Positions 19,557 through 28,998 of a DNA stretch of 64,000 bases are shown in pieces; positions within the stretch are counted from its first letter, which is position 1, and each line of letters begins with the position of its first letter. The position numbers and the translations under genes were made by a program. Below the pieces are notes generated by a model. That model did no database searches. It was not told where the DNA came from and was given only the letters and a program-made list of their open reading frames with translations. The stretch lies in NCBI RefSeq assembly GCF_029542625.1, contig NZ_CP120733.1, positions 1,922,001-1,986,000 of the forward strand. The letters are read 5' to 3'. The DNA comes from Tepidibacter hydrothermalis. Lineage in GTDB: Bacteria > Bacillota > Clostridia > Peptostreptococcales > Peptostreptococcaceae.

Positions 19557-19592
19557 GCGAATAAATTTTCGACTTCCTTCGATTTTATTCGC
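19557..19592. repeat. Palindrome with GCGAATAAA arms
   Basis: GCGAATAAA (19557) pairs with TTTATTCGC (19584), with an inner TCGA/TCGA pair. It lies upstream of the small ORF on the minus strand and has no poly-T tail, so it is not a standard terminator. Confidence 0.55.
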
Positions 19593-19688
19593 CTTCATAC
19601 GAATCTTTTATATAATTATATCATGTTTTTGTGTTTTTTTCAATAGGGTATAATTATCATTTACTAATTATACCCTAAGTCAAATTCC

Positions 19689-20144
19689 CTATTGAGGATT
19701 ATAAATCCCTTTACTTTTCATATAATTGAATAAACCTTCACCATGTTCTTGCTCTTCTTTTTGTATATGGTTAAGGACTTGTCTTACATTCGTATCACAA
19801 CACTCAAATATAGTAGTATTATATGCTCCAGATACATACTTTTCAGCCATCAAAGCATCTTTACACAAAAGAGCATCTTGTGGATCGTATGTATTTGAAG
19901 GAGTGAAAGTTGGAGTTTGATTTTGTTGTTGTGCACCACCTCCAGTGCTTGGAACAGTACCACTTAATATCTGATTGATACTGTCTAAATGCTGTTGTTC
20001 TGTAGTTGCATACTCATTGAATAATTGTTTAAGCTCAGAACATTTAGCTCTTTGAGCATACTCAGTATAATTTTCAATACACATCTGTTCATGTGACTTT
20101 TGATCTTCTAATAACATTCTTTCTTTTTGAGTTAAATTTAACAT
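19689..20144 (-). CDS. Spore coat protein, CotF/ferritin-like
   Basis: About 151 aa, predicted four-helix protein of the CotF group. It shows two helical halves, each with acidic/histidine residues (LLEDQKSHEQMCIENY and HIQKEEQEHGEGLF), joined by a glutamine-, proline- and threonine-rich linker near residues 65-90. Such proteins assemble on the spore surface; it is a marker of sporulation. The ATG at 20144 has AAGGAGG 8 bases upstream; the GTG at 20153 is too close. Confidence 0.85.
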   Translation of the reverse strand: MLNLTQKERMLLEDQKSHEQMCIENYTEYAQRAKCSELKQLFNEYATTEQQHLDSINQILSGTVPSTGGGAQQQNQTPTFTPSNTYDPQDALLCKDALMAEKYVSGAYNTTIFECCDTNVRQVLNHIQKEEQEHGEGLFNYMKSKGIYNPQ

Positions 20145-20228
20145 GTAAAACACCTCCTTACATTAGTTTTTTCAATATTATATTTTTTATGCATTTAAAA
20201 AGAAGTAGTACAAACTACTTCTTTAAAA

Positions 20229-20591
20229 TCAATATATTCTCTTTTCAGGAATTACCCCTCTTACTCCACCAGTTGGATTTTCTATATCTCCCTTATATCT
20301 CGGTATTATATGAGTATGTAGATGCATAACAGTTTGACCTGCATGTTCTCCACAATTAATACCTATATTATATCCATCTGGTGAATACTTATCATCTAAC
20401 ATGACTTTACACTTATCAATTAAATCCATTATATCAATTTTTTCTTCATTTGTAGTATCAAAATAATCCTTAACATGCCTTTTAGTTATTATAAGCATAT
20501 GCCCTTTATTAACAGGATATTTATCGTATATAGCATAACAAAGTTCATTTTCTAATATGTATTCTCTTATCTCACAAAATATACAGTTCAT
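20229..20591 (-). CDS. HIT family nucleotide hydrolase
   Basis: About 120 aa HIT-domain protein. The active-site triad is HLHTHIIPR near the C-terminus, and an N-terminal CIFCEI pair matches the zinc-associated cysteines of this group. The usual role is hydrolysis of dinucleotide polyphosphates or AMP-linked compounds. The ATG at 20591 follows AAAAGGAG; an upstream in-frame ATG at 20615 is less likely. It lies just downstream of the PLD-helicase gene on the same strand. Confidence 0.9.
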   Translation of the reverse strand: MNCIFCEIREYILENELCYAIYDKYPVNKGHMLIITKRHVKDYFDTTNEEKIDIMDLIDKCKVMLDDKYSPDGYNIGINCGEHAGQTVMHLHTHIIPRYKGDIENPTGGVRGVIPEKRIY

Positions 20592-20628
20592 AGCAATCTC
20601 CTTTTTACTTATCAAAAAAATAAGAGTT

Positions 20629-23040
20629 CTAATACTTCATCTTATCTTCTAATCTATTTTTATAGTATTCTTTTGTTCTAAACTCAACAGCATCTTTAAA
20701 ATGTTTTATAAAACAATCATTATCTATATAATCACCTAGTTCCTTATTCAAACAGAAACATTCTCCATCCATATAGAAAAAATCTTTTTCAGTTTTCAAC
20801 AAGTATTTCATAGGCATTCGTTTAGCAAGCTTTATATAATCCTTTTTTTCCCACTTTTTATAATTAGAAGTTGACTTGTCTTTTTTCAAATCTATTTTAT
20901 TAGATCCATTAGAATAAAAGTTCTTAAATGAATCATATATATCATCTTCATTTATTTTTAATTTAGGTCCATTATTATAGAAAGAACTAATTAGTGGCAT
21001 TTTATATGTTTTACTCATACTAGTTTTTTCAATCATATTTATAAACATAGAACCCTTAGTATTTAAAATCATCTTTTCATTTTCGTCTAACTCATTTAGT
21101 TCATCTAAAAATTTAAGATAGTTTTTAAATATATTTAGTTTTGATTTTTTTCTCATCTTAACATATATATCATTTTCAATATAAGTTAGCATTTCAGTTC
21201 TACTCGGAACTTCGTTTAGATATCTTTTTATTCTATAATACTCATCTTTTATCATATTCTTAATATTCTTATTTGATTTTTCCATATCTTTAAATATATC
21301 TATAAGCCTAAAATCAAAATTTACAAAACAATCTTCAGGATACTCCTCCTCCGTAGGCACATGATTTTTATCATAACTATTATTAATTATATTATCTCCA
21401 GTTAAAAATAACGGTACTAAATTGGCTCTTTTATAATTACCTATAAAATCCAAAACATTAAGATATTTTTTATTCTTATTCTTTCTAAGACCTCTTCCTA
21501 ACTGTTGCAAAAATATAGTAGGTGATTCAGTGGGTCTTAATAACATAACCATATCTATAGATTTTATATCAACACCTTCATTAAACATATCAACTGAAAA
21601 TATTACATCTAGGTTTCCTTTTTCTAAATCTTCTATAGCTTCACTTCTATCTTTTGAGTATTCTCCATTTGAATTGCTATAAACAGCACAAGCTTTCACA
21701 CCATTATCACAAAAGAATTTAGCCATATATTCTGCATGATGTTTACTTTTGCAAAATCCTAATGCTTTCATAGTTTTGAATTTAGTATAATTCTTTAAAA
21801 TAATATCAGCTCTTTTATTTATACTAAGTGCCTTCTCTAATTCTTTCTCATTATATTTACCATTTTTAAATTCTATTTTTTCATAATCTACGCTATCATC
21901 ATATATACCATAATATCTAAAAGGTACTAGATAACCTCTATTTATAGAATCCTTTAAAGATACCTCATATACAACATTATAATCACATAAAGCAAATACA
22001 TCCTTATTATCCAATCTATCAGGGGTAGCTGTAAGCCCTAACATAAATTTCGGCTCGAAGTAATTTATTATATTTTTATAATTACTAGATACGGCATGGT
22101 GAAACTCATCAATTACAATATAATCAAAGTAATTCTTTTTGAAATACTTTTCATTTAAATATGTATCTTTTCCCAAAGTTTGAACTGTTGCAAATAATAT
22201 ATCACAATCTTTATCTCTAAATTTATTCATAAAAAATCCTAATTTAGAATCTCTTCTTATACTTTTAAATGTATCATACGCTTGTTTTAAAATTTCTTCT
22301 CTATGAGCAACAAATAATATACGATTAAATTTTTGTGAATCAAATGCTGCTAAATATGTTTTTCCAACACCTGTAGCTGCCAAAACCAATCCCTTATCCA
22401 TTCCATCTAATCTAGTTTTGTTAAGATTGTATAAAGCTTCTATTTGAGCTCCTCGTGGCTTAAATAATTCTATTACTTCATTCTTTTCATTAGGAATATA
22501 ATCGTTAACCTTAGGCTTTTTCCAAGTCTTTGCATATTTTTCAAGTTCCATTTCATCCACTATTATAGACTTATTATAAAATAAATCTTCAAAAGTCTTT
22601 TTATAATAATTGAAATCTTCTTCCTGAGTATCCCTAGTCAATCTATAGTTCCATTCAATTCCATCCGTCAAGGCTGACTTGGATATATTAGATGATCCAA
22701 TAAATATATCTGCTCCATCTTCATACTCAAACATATAAGCTTTTGCATGAAAGCTTCTAGATTTATCATTATAAAATCTTAAATCAACCTTATTTCCCAT
22801 TATAGTTCTTATCAAATACAAAGCCGAAGGTTGAGTTATATTAAGATAATTTCCAGTTAATATCCTAACTGGTATGTTCCTACTAACCATTTCTTTTAAA
22901 TCATCTTCTAATAACCTAACACCTGATTCCATTAAAAAAGCCACTATTATATCTACTTTTTTAGCTCTTTTTATAGATTCTTTTATAAATTTATATAAAT
23001 GTTTATTATATCCTGTAATGCATTTATCATTATGTACCAT
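20629..23040 (-). CDS. PLD-nuclease/DEAD-box superfamily 2 helicase fusion
   Basis: About 803-aa protein. Residues 1-180 form a phospholipase D-like domain with one HxK motif (SFHAKAYMF followed by IGSSNIS). Residues 190-560 form an SF2 helicase: ATGVGKT (Walker A), DEFHH (Walker B), LTATPDR and QQLGRGLRK. The C-terminal 240 residues are unassigned. The layout matches predicted DNA-processing or defence helicases related to restriction-type enzymes. The ATG at 23040 has AAGGAG at good spacing; 23046 is too close. It diverges from a MazG-like gene. Confidence 0.85.
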   Translation of the reverse strand: MVHNDKCITGYNKHLYKFIKESIKRAKKVDIIVAFLMESGVRLLEDDLKEMVSRNIPVRILTGNYLNITQPSALYLIRTIMGNKVDLRFYNDKSRSFHAKAYMFEYEDGADIFIGSSNISKSALTDGIEWNYRLTRDTQEEDFNYYKKTFEDLFYNKSIIVDEMELEKYAKTWKKPKVNDYIPNEKNEVIELFKPRGAQIEALYNLNKTRLDGMDKGLVLAATGVGKTYLAAFDSQKFNRILFVAHREEILKQAYDTFKSIRRDSKLGFFMNKFRDKDCDILFATVQTLGKDTYLNEKYFKKNYFDYIVIDEFHHAVSSNYKNIINYFEPKFMLGLTATPDRLDNKDVFALCDYNVVYEVSLKDSINRGYLVPFRYYGIYDDSVDYEKIEFKNGKYNEKELEKALSINKRADIILKNYTKFKTMKALGFCKSKHHAEYMAKFFCDNGVKACAVYSNSNGEYSKDRSEAIEDLEKGNLDVIFSVDMFNEGVDIKSIDMVMLLRPTESPTIFLQQLGRGLRKNKNKKYLNVLDFIGNYKRANLVPLFLTGDNIINNSYDKNHVPTEEEYPEDCFVNFDFRLIDIFKDMEKSNKNIKNMIKDEYYRIKRYLNEVPSRTEMLTYIENDIYVKMRKKSKLNIFKNYLKFLDELNELDENEKMILNTKGSMFINMIEKTSMSKTYKMPLISSFYNNGPKLKINEDDIYDSFKNFYSNGSNKIDLKKDKSTSNYKKWEKKDYIKLAKRMPMKYLLKTEKDFFYMDGECFCLNKELGDYIDNDCFIKHFKDAVEFRTKEYYKNRLEDKMKY

Positions 23041-23168
23041 AGTCATATCTCCTTACGATAAGTACTTTAGTTAATTTTACCATTTATATTATATACTATA
23101 AATCACTTTGACTTAATTTTAATAAAAAGTTAAACTATTTGTATAAATAATTAAAAGGAGATATAAAT

Positions 23169-23477
23169 ATGAAAACATACGATAAAATTGTCAGAGATAA
23201 AATTCCTCAAATAATAGATAATGCAGGTAAAAAATTTGATATTCACATAGTAAGTGATGATGAAGCTATATCTTATTTAGATACTAAATTAGATGAGGAA
23301 GTAAAAGAATTCCACGAAGATAATAACTTAGAAGAGCTTGCAGATGTAATGGAAATTTTATTTTCATTAGCAAAAAAGATGGGCTACTCAGAAGATGATT
23401 TATTAAATAAAAGATTAGAAAAAAAAGAATCTAATGGCGGATTTGACAAAAATATTATATTGACTAAAGTATATTAA
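23169..23477 (+). CDS. MazG-like nucleoside triphosphate pyrophosphohydrolase
   Basis: 102-aa all-helical protein of the MazG/HisE superfamily. The metal-binding pattern appears as KLDEEVKEF and LEELADVME, giving the ExxE and ExxD residues. The N-terminus YDKIVRDKIPQII is typical of the house-cleaning pyrophosphohydrolase group that removes abnormal nucleotides. The ATG at 23169 follows AAAAGGAG. It is followed after 28 bases by a nucleotidyltransferase-like gene on the same strand. Confidence 0.87.
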   Translation: MKTYDKIVRDKIPQIIDNAGKKFDIHIVSDDEAISYLDTKLDEEVKEFHEDNNLEELADVMEILFSLAKKMGYSEDDLLNKRLEKKESNGGFDKNIILTKVY

Positions 23478-23505
23478 TTATTTTGAATTAGAGGTGAATT
23501 TAAGA

Positions 23506-24075
23506 ATGTTTAATACCTTAAGTTATATAGCTGAAAAACTTAATAAAGAAAAAGTTGTATGGGCAGTTGGTGCTTCTCTATTATTAAATCATTATGGACT
23601 TGTAGATAAACCTAATGATATTGATATTTTAATAGATTTAAATGATATTGAAAAAGCAGATATAATACTTAAAAGTATTGGAGAAAAGAAAGTTTATGAG
23701 AAATCCGATACTTACTCTACCAAATACTTTTATGAATATATTATAAATGGTATTGATATTGATGTTATGGCAGGATTGAGTATTAACCATAATGAAGGAA
23801 TATATAAATACAATTTTGATAGTAACTCAATTTTACAAAGTACAAAGATCAATGGTATACATATACCTCTAACTTCTTTAGAAGATTGGTATGTTCTATA
23901 TCAGATAATTCCAAATAGAGAAAATAAGGTTACGATGATAAAAAATTACTTGTTATCAAATGGAATAAATCAACCTAATTTATTAAAAAAAGCATTAAAA
24001 GGAAACTTACCAAGTAACGTAAGAGATAATGTCAATCGACTGTTAAGTTCACATTCTTCTTCAAATAGAAATTAA
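23506..24075 (+). CDS. Nucleotidyltransferase-fold protein
   Basis: About 189 aa. Near the N-terminus a VGASLLLNHYG segment precedes DIDILIDL, the pattern of a nucleotidyltransferase fold (GS-like turn then DxD), and a later DIDVMAG may give the third acidic residue. The family includes antitoxin partners, toxins and sugar or tRNA-modifying enzymes, so the role is open. The ATG at 23506 follows AGAGGTG; an upstream GTG overlaps that site. It probably forms an operon with the MazG-like gene. Confidence 0.75.
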   Translation: MFNTLSYIAEKLNKEKVVWAVGASLLLNHYGLVDKPNDIDILIDLNDIEKADIILKSIGEKKVYEKSDTYSTKYFYEYIINGIDIDVMAGLSINHNEGIYKYNFDSNSILQSTKINGIHIPLTSLEDWYVLYQIIPNRENKVTMIKNYLLSNGINQPNLLKKALKGNLPSNVRDNVNRLLSSHSSSNRN

Positions 24076-24102
24076 GGGAAGCCAAAACAGCTTTCCTTAA
24101 TT
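24070..24102. terminator. Bidirectional terminator
   Basis: AATTAAGGGAAGC pairs with GCTTTCCTTAATT around CAAAACA, between the convergent nucleotidyltransferase and VWA genes. Confidence 0.82.
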
Positions 24103-25863
24103 CTTTATAATTTTCTTTAAATATGCGCCTACTATATCTGAAAATCTTTCTATATTTCTTGTATATACGAAATCCTTTCCATATATAAGTTTCTCAGCAT
24201 TAAGGTCTTCTTCTTTACCTGTAAATACTCCAAGAACTAAAATTCCATTTTTTCTACAGTTTCTAACTTCAAAAGCTGTATCCATTACAGCAGCTCTTCC
24301 TTTATATGCTGGTCTTATACTGTTATTTTTTTTAATATTTATATCATTAGGTCTTCCATCGCTTAAAATTATAAGTATCTTATTTTCTTCATTTCTGTTT
24401 AATAAACCTTCACTTACAGCTTTAATGGCAAGTCCATCTCTATTATTTCCTGATGCATAATATTCAAATATATTATTATTCTCACTTATAGGACAGTCAT
24501 AATTTCTATACCTTCTAATAATAGTATTATCTAAGAAACTACAAAAACTCATAACCCTATTTGGTATTCCCGAGCGAGTCAAAGCCTCAGATATTATATA
24601 TCCTTGAGTTGCTACTTTTCCTTGTCTTGAGCTTTGAGATCCACTAGCATCTAATAGTATATCTACAACATATCCACCTTTTTCATTATCTTCAACTTTT
24701 GTAAATACCTTTGTATTATTGCTTCTTCCAATTCTCCAAAGCTTATTTGCATCTAATGATCCACTGTAAGAATATACTCTTGATATTTCCTTTTCAGCTA
24801 CTAATGTTTTGGTTAGTATATCTTTTAATCTCGTAATATTTCTTCTATATATTTTTATATTTTCCCTAAACACAGACATATTCTTTTCCTTATGCTTAGT
24901 GACATATTTTATCTGAAATGAGTTATCACAGCTTGACCTTAATACACCGTCTGTAAAATGAATTCTACTTCCTATATGTACATTTTTACATATCTTATTT
25001 TGTATGTATTTAAGCTCTTCCTTTGAAATAAATGATTTGCCATAATAGTACTCTATTCTTTCATATATTTTTTCTAATGAGGAATCATCAATGGATATTA
25101 CCGTATTATCTTCTAATTTTAAATCTCTATTATTTTTAAAATCTCCTATTGATTGTATAAGAAGAGATGATGACATTTTATCTATCTCATTTGAAATATT
25201 TACGTCTTCATCTTCATAAAGTTCTTCATACATAAATGATGAAAAATTTTCATTTAACTTTTCAATATCTATTTTCCTAGTCTCATTTACTATTTCCTGT
25301 TCATATACAAATTCTATATCTGATAAATCTTGATCGAAGTACGTATTATATAGAACCTCTATATTTTTCAAAAGTTCTAATGTATCCTTAGAATTCTTAC
25401 AAATTTTCATTTCTTGTAATATGTTTCTCACTTTAATATCCACATTTCCGTACTTTCCTATTTGTTCTAGAACTAGAGCATATTTTAACTTTTCAATAAA
25501 AGTCTTTGCATTTACTTCAAAATAATTTTCAAAAATCTCTTCTAGTCCAGTCTTTCTTATATCATAAATTCCAGGTCTTTCAGTAAGCAAATTTTCTTCA
25601 ACCATAATATCCGAACATATTTCGACAAGGGGAATTATAGTATCTTTTTCTACACCATTTTTTAATTTATGATTTATATAGCCTCTTATCATATCCCAAT
25701 CTATGTATTTTCTTCTCGCACCTAATTTAGCAGCATAATAAATAGATATATTCTTTGATTTATTAGAGAATTCTTCAAAACTTTCTAAATTCTGATCATA
25801 ATTTCCACATATAGTCCATATAATATTTTTTAATCTATTTTCAAAATCAAAATCATTATACAT
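24097..25863 (-). CDS. VWA-domain protein paired with MoxR ATPase
   Basis: 588-aa protein with a C-terminal von Willebrand A-like domain (about residues 395-588) carrying the MIDAS start DASGSQSSR and a later ILSDGRPND. The N-terminal 390 residues are helical and poorly conserved, as in CoxE/CobT-type partners. It is expected to act with the AAA ATPase encoded just upstream (25876) in a MoxR-VWA chaperone or chelatase-like complex. The ATG at 25863 follows AAGGGG. The client protein is unknown. Confidence 0.85.
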   Translation of the reverse strand: MYNDFDFENRLKNIIWTICGNYDQNLESFEEFSNKSKNISIYYAAKLGARRKYIDWDMIRGYINHKLKNGVEKDTIIPLVEICSDIMVEENLLTERPGIYDIRKTGLEEIFENYFEVNAKTFIEKLKYALVLEQIGKYGNVDIKVRNILQEMKICKNSKDTLELLKNIEVLYNTYFDQDLSDIEFVYEQEIVNETRKIDIEKLNENFSSFMYEELYEDEDVNISNEIDKMSSSLLIQSIGDFKNNRDLKLEDNTVISIDDSSLEKIYERIEYYYGKSFISKEELKYIQNKICKNVHIGSRIHFTDGVLRSSCDNSFQIKYVTKHKEKNMSVFRENIKIYRRNITRLKDILTKTLVAEKEISRVYSYSGSLDANKLWRIGRSNNTKVFTKVEDNEKGGYVVDILLDASGSQSSRQGKVATQGYIISEALTRSGIPNRVMSFCSFLDNTIIRRYRNYDCPISENNNIFEYYASGNNRDGLAIKAVSEGLLNRNEENKILIILSDGRPNDINIKKNNSIRPAYKGRAAVMDTAFEVRNCRKNGILVLGVFTGKEEDLNAEKLIYGKDFVYTRNIERFSDIVGAYLKKIIKN

Positions 25864-25875
25864 ATAATTACCCCT

Positions 25876-26793
25876 TTATATATAAGGAAAAATATCTTTT
25901 GCTTGCCACTTTTCTAAAATCCTAGTTTTAATTACATCATTAACAATTTCTTTTTCGTATTGATCAAAGGTTTTTCCTGTAATACCCATATTTATTGCCA
26001 TTCTAGGTTTTAATCCTCTTTTTATAGTTTTAAGACTTGATATTATCCCCCTCAAATCTACAGCTTTAGTAGATATTTCAGAATTTTGAGATTTAGTTTG
26101 TAAATCTAAAAACACTCCTGCAAATTGACTTAATTTTTCATAATCAGCTTCTTCAAATTCCAATTTTAATATATTCATGAGCGTATCCTCTTTTATTTGA
26201 GGTATATCTATAACCATAAATCTTGAAACTAGTGCTTCATTAAGATCCTTAGTTCCTGCATATTCATAATTCATTGTTCCTATAAATCTTGTAGCTTCAT
26301 GAAGCTTTATTTTTTCATATCCTGGAACATCTATGATTTTTCTATAATCAAGCGCAGAATGAAGAACTACTATTGCATCATTTTTAGCCATATTTATTTC
26401 GTCAAATATTCCAAAACCTCCATTAACAGCACATTCATATACAGCACCTTTTCTAATTTGTACTTCATTATTTATGAATGTATCTGTACCTATTAAAGTT
26501 GAGCTATCTGTATTCGCATGAAATGATACGTTCCATTGAGGTCTTTTAAATACATTGCAGAGATTATCAGCTAAAAGATTTTTCCCCGTTGCCTTTGGAC
26601 CACAAAGAAGTATATTTTCATCTTCTAAAATAGCCGCTATACACATAGACCATATCTCTTTACCATAAAACAAATTTTTTGGCTTAGGAATTCTATCTTT
26701 TACACTTTCATTCACTTTGTAATAATTCCTAAAGTGAATAACATCTTGTATCAATTTTTCTTCTATTCCATGTTCTCTTAAAAAATCAAGCAT
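25876..26793 (-). CDS. MoxR-family AAA ATPase
   Basis: 305-aa AAA+ ATPase. Walker A reads GPKATGKN, a variant of GxxGxGK(S/T) ending in Asn; Walker B is FDEINMAKND; sensor 1 lies in FIGTMNYEY, and VSRFMV is the arginine-finger region. MoxR proteins remodel or activate partner proteins together with VWA proteins, and the next gene is one. The ATG at 26793 follows AAAAGGGGAT. The ATPase and VWA genes are 12 bases apart, so they form an operon. Confidence 0.88.
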   Translation of the reverse strand: MLDFLREHGIEEKLIQDVIHFRNYYKVNESVKDRIPKPKNLFYGKEIWSMCIAAILEDENILLCGPKATGKNLLADNLCNVFKRPQWNVSFHANTDSSTLIGTDTFINNEVQIRKGAVYECAVNGGFGIFDEINMAKNDAIVVLHSALDYRKIIDVPGYEKIKLHEATRFIGTMNYEYAGTKDLNEALVSRFMVIDIPQIKEDTLMNILKLEFEEADYEKLSQFAGVFLDLQTKSQNSEISTKAVDLRGIISSLKTIKRGLKPRMAINMGITGKTFDQYEKEIVNDVIKTRILEKWQAKDIFPYI

Positions 26794-26883
26794 ATGACAA
26801 ATATCCCCTTTTGTATTTTATATTTCATATACCAATATACAATTGGTAATCATTCCCACTATGTTTATTATACTATAAAAACA

Positions 26884-26918
26884 AAAAAATGGCTTTCTTA
26901 TTATAGAAAACCATTTTT
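26884..26918 (-). terminator. Intrinsic terminator of the two-component operon
   Basis: AAAAATGGTTTTCT pairs with AGAAAGCCATTTTTTT in the minus direction, a few bases after the histidine kinase gene. Confidence 0.82.
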
Positions 26919-26931
26919 CTAATTTATGAAA

Positions 26932-28998
26932 TTATATTTTCTTTTGAAATTTTATTATCAGCTTAAACAAATCCCCATCTACCACAATATCCATACATCC
27001 ATTTTGAATATCCACCAAGCTCTTAGCTATGTTAAGACCAAGACCTGATCCTTGTATATTTCTTGATTTATCTCCTCTTGTAAATCTTTGTGTTATCTCA
27101 GATACATCAAAGTTCATTTCATAAGATGATATATTTTTAAATACTAATTCAACATTGTCATCACTATCGATTATATCTATATATACTCTTGAATTTTGCA
27201 TCGAATATTTAAGTATATTTCCTATAATATTTTCAAATATTCTATATGTTCTTCTTCCATCTAATTCACAGAACACCTCATAATCGGGCATATTAACCTT
27301 AAAATTCAATCCTGATTCAGATATCTTTTCATCCATTTCACCAAGGGTCTGTCTAAATAAAGATATTATATCAAGGGTTTCTATATTAAGTTCTACATTA
27401 CCACTACTTACTTTACTAGCTTCAAATAAATCTTCTATTAAAATCTTTAACCTCTTTGATTTACTGTCCAATATATCTATATACTTATCTTTTTCCTCAT
27501 CCGTTATATTCTCATCCTTTAGAAGATCTACATAATTTATAATAGAAGTTAAAGGAGTTTTCAAATCATGAGACACATTAGTTATAAGCTCTGTCTTCAT
27601 ATTTTGACTTTTAGTTTCTTTATCAACTGCCACTTTAAATCCAGTTTTTATATTGTTTAAATTCTTAGCAATGCTAGACAATATTCCTATATCATCATCT
27701 ATATTTACATTGAAGTTTCCATTAGCCAATTTACTACTTTGTTCATTGAGCTTTTTTATAGAATCTACAAATTTCATCGTGTACTTAAACATAAATACTG
27801 TATAAATAAGAGCTATAATAACTCCAATTCCTTGCAATGCAGCTATCATAAACAGAAGTATAAAATTAATCCCAAACAATATTATAGCTTTAACATGATA
27901 TGGTTTACTTGTGTCTATCTTCCCAATACATTTAGCTGTATCTTTTATTTTATCATTCAACTTTAGAATTATTTTTCCAAAGATACTTTTATTTATTAAT
28001 CCTTCTTTGATTCCTTCATTATATATATGCTTCACATATACTATACTCAAATGTACAAGCAGATATAACATAAATGTCAACGGTATGCCTATTATATAGA
28101 ACTCAGGTTTTGAATATATAATATCACTCATAATATCTAGCTCTGAGTACTCATAATTAAATCCAATTGATAGTATAGACATATTTATTCCAAAGAATAT
28201 GAACCACATAAGTAATTTTATTTCTAAATAGCATTTATTGAACAATCTGCAAATTCCAATTTGACTTTGTTTTGAATATGGAACAATTGATGTTCCTATA
28301 ATCAACAACACAATTCCAATTAAAAGTATAGTGATAAGCAATTTTATATGTGGAGTCATACTATATTCATTCATATTCCTTATTAGTAAATCGTTATTAT
28401 CAATTAACTTCTTAGGAATAAAATATTTTATATCTAAATTACTGTAATTAATATCATTCCCATTTCCTAGATTTGATTTAGATATAAAACTAGATAATTT
28501 AAATTCCTTGTTAGAAGAATATTTAGTTATTATATTTCCATTTTCATCCGTTACTATATTTATATATAACTGACTATTTTTTATCTGATCTTCTATAGAT
28601 TCATCATCTATATTAGATATAGTTAATATTTTATTATTGTTCGTTAGCTGACTATTTTTAGTCTGATCTTGTAGTGATTCCTCTTCTATATTAGTTATAT
28701 TCAATGTACCATTATTATAACTAATATGATATTTAATATTTTCTATATTCTCATATCTTTCATGATACCACCCTTTTTGTTCTCCAATCCTAGTTAATGT
28801 TAGAGCATTATTCAACCCTTCTAATGTATATACAAAATCATTACTTTTTATATATTCTTGTACGTAATTTTTAGAACCAATACTTTTTTCCTTTATAGGT
28901 GTATATATTCCAACTGAAATAATAGACAATATTAATATAACTATAATAGTACTAAGTGTTGATTGTTTAAATTTATTGTTTTTCAAATTTGTATCCAA
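26932..28998 (-). CDS. Membrane sensor histidine kinase
   Basis: 688-aa kinase. It has an N-terminal membrane segment (about residues 14-34), an extracellular region with a tandem repeat (about 100-143), several further membrane segments (about 218-405), HAMP, HisKA with NVSHDLKTPLTSI and HATPase with GSGLGLNIAKSL. It should phosphorylate the OmpR-type regulator encoded just upstream. The only sensible start is a TTG at 28998 that lies inside the regulator gene (26-base overlap) after GTGGGGA, which indicates translational coupling. The layout is VanS-like but the signal is unknown. Confidence 0.88.
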   Translation of the reverse strand: MDTNLKNNKFKQSTLSTIIVILILSIISVGIYTPIKEKSIGSKNYVQEYIKSNDFVYTLEGLNNALTLTRIGEQKGWYHERYENIENIKYHISYNNGTLNITNIEEESLQDQTKNSQLTNNNKILTISNIDDESIEDQIKNSQLYINIVTDENGNIITKYSSNKEFKLSSFISKSNLGNGNDINYSNLDIKYFIPKKLIDNNDLLIRNMNEYSMTPHIKLLITILLIGIVLLIIGTSIVPYSKQSQIGICRLFNKCYLEIKLLMWFIFFGINMSILSIGFNYEYSELDIMSDIIYSKPEFYIIGIPLTFMLYLLVHLSIVYVKHIYNEGIKEGLINKSIFGKIILKLNDKIKDTAKCIGKIDTSKPYHVKAIILFGINFILLFMIAALQGIGVIIALIYTVFMFKYTMKFVDSIKKLNEQSSKLANGNFNVNIDDDIGILSSIAKNLNNIKTGFKVAVDKETKSQNMKTELITNVSHDLKTPLTSIINYVDLLKDENITDEEKDKYIDILDSKSKRLKILIEDLFEASKVSSGNVELNIETLDIISLFRQTLGEMDEKISESGLNFKVNMPDYEVFCELDGRRTYRIFENIIGNILKYSMQNSRVYIDIIDSDDNVELVFKNISSYEMNFDVSEITQRFTRGDKSRNIQGSGLGLNIAKSLVDIQNGCMDIVVDGDLFKLIIKFQKKI

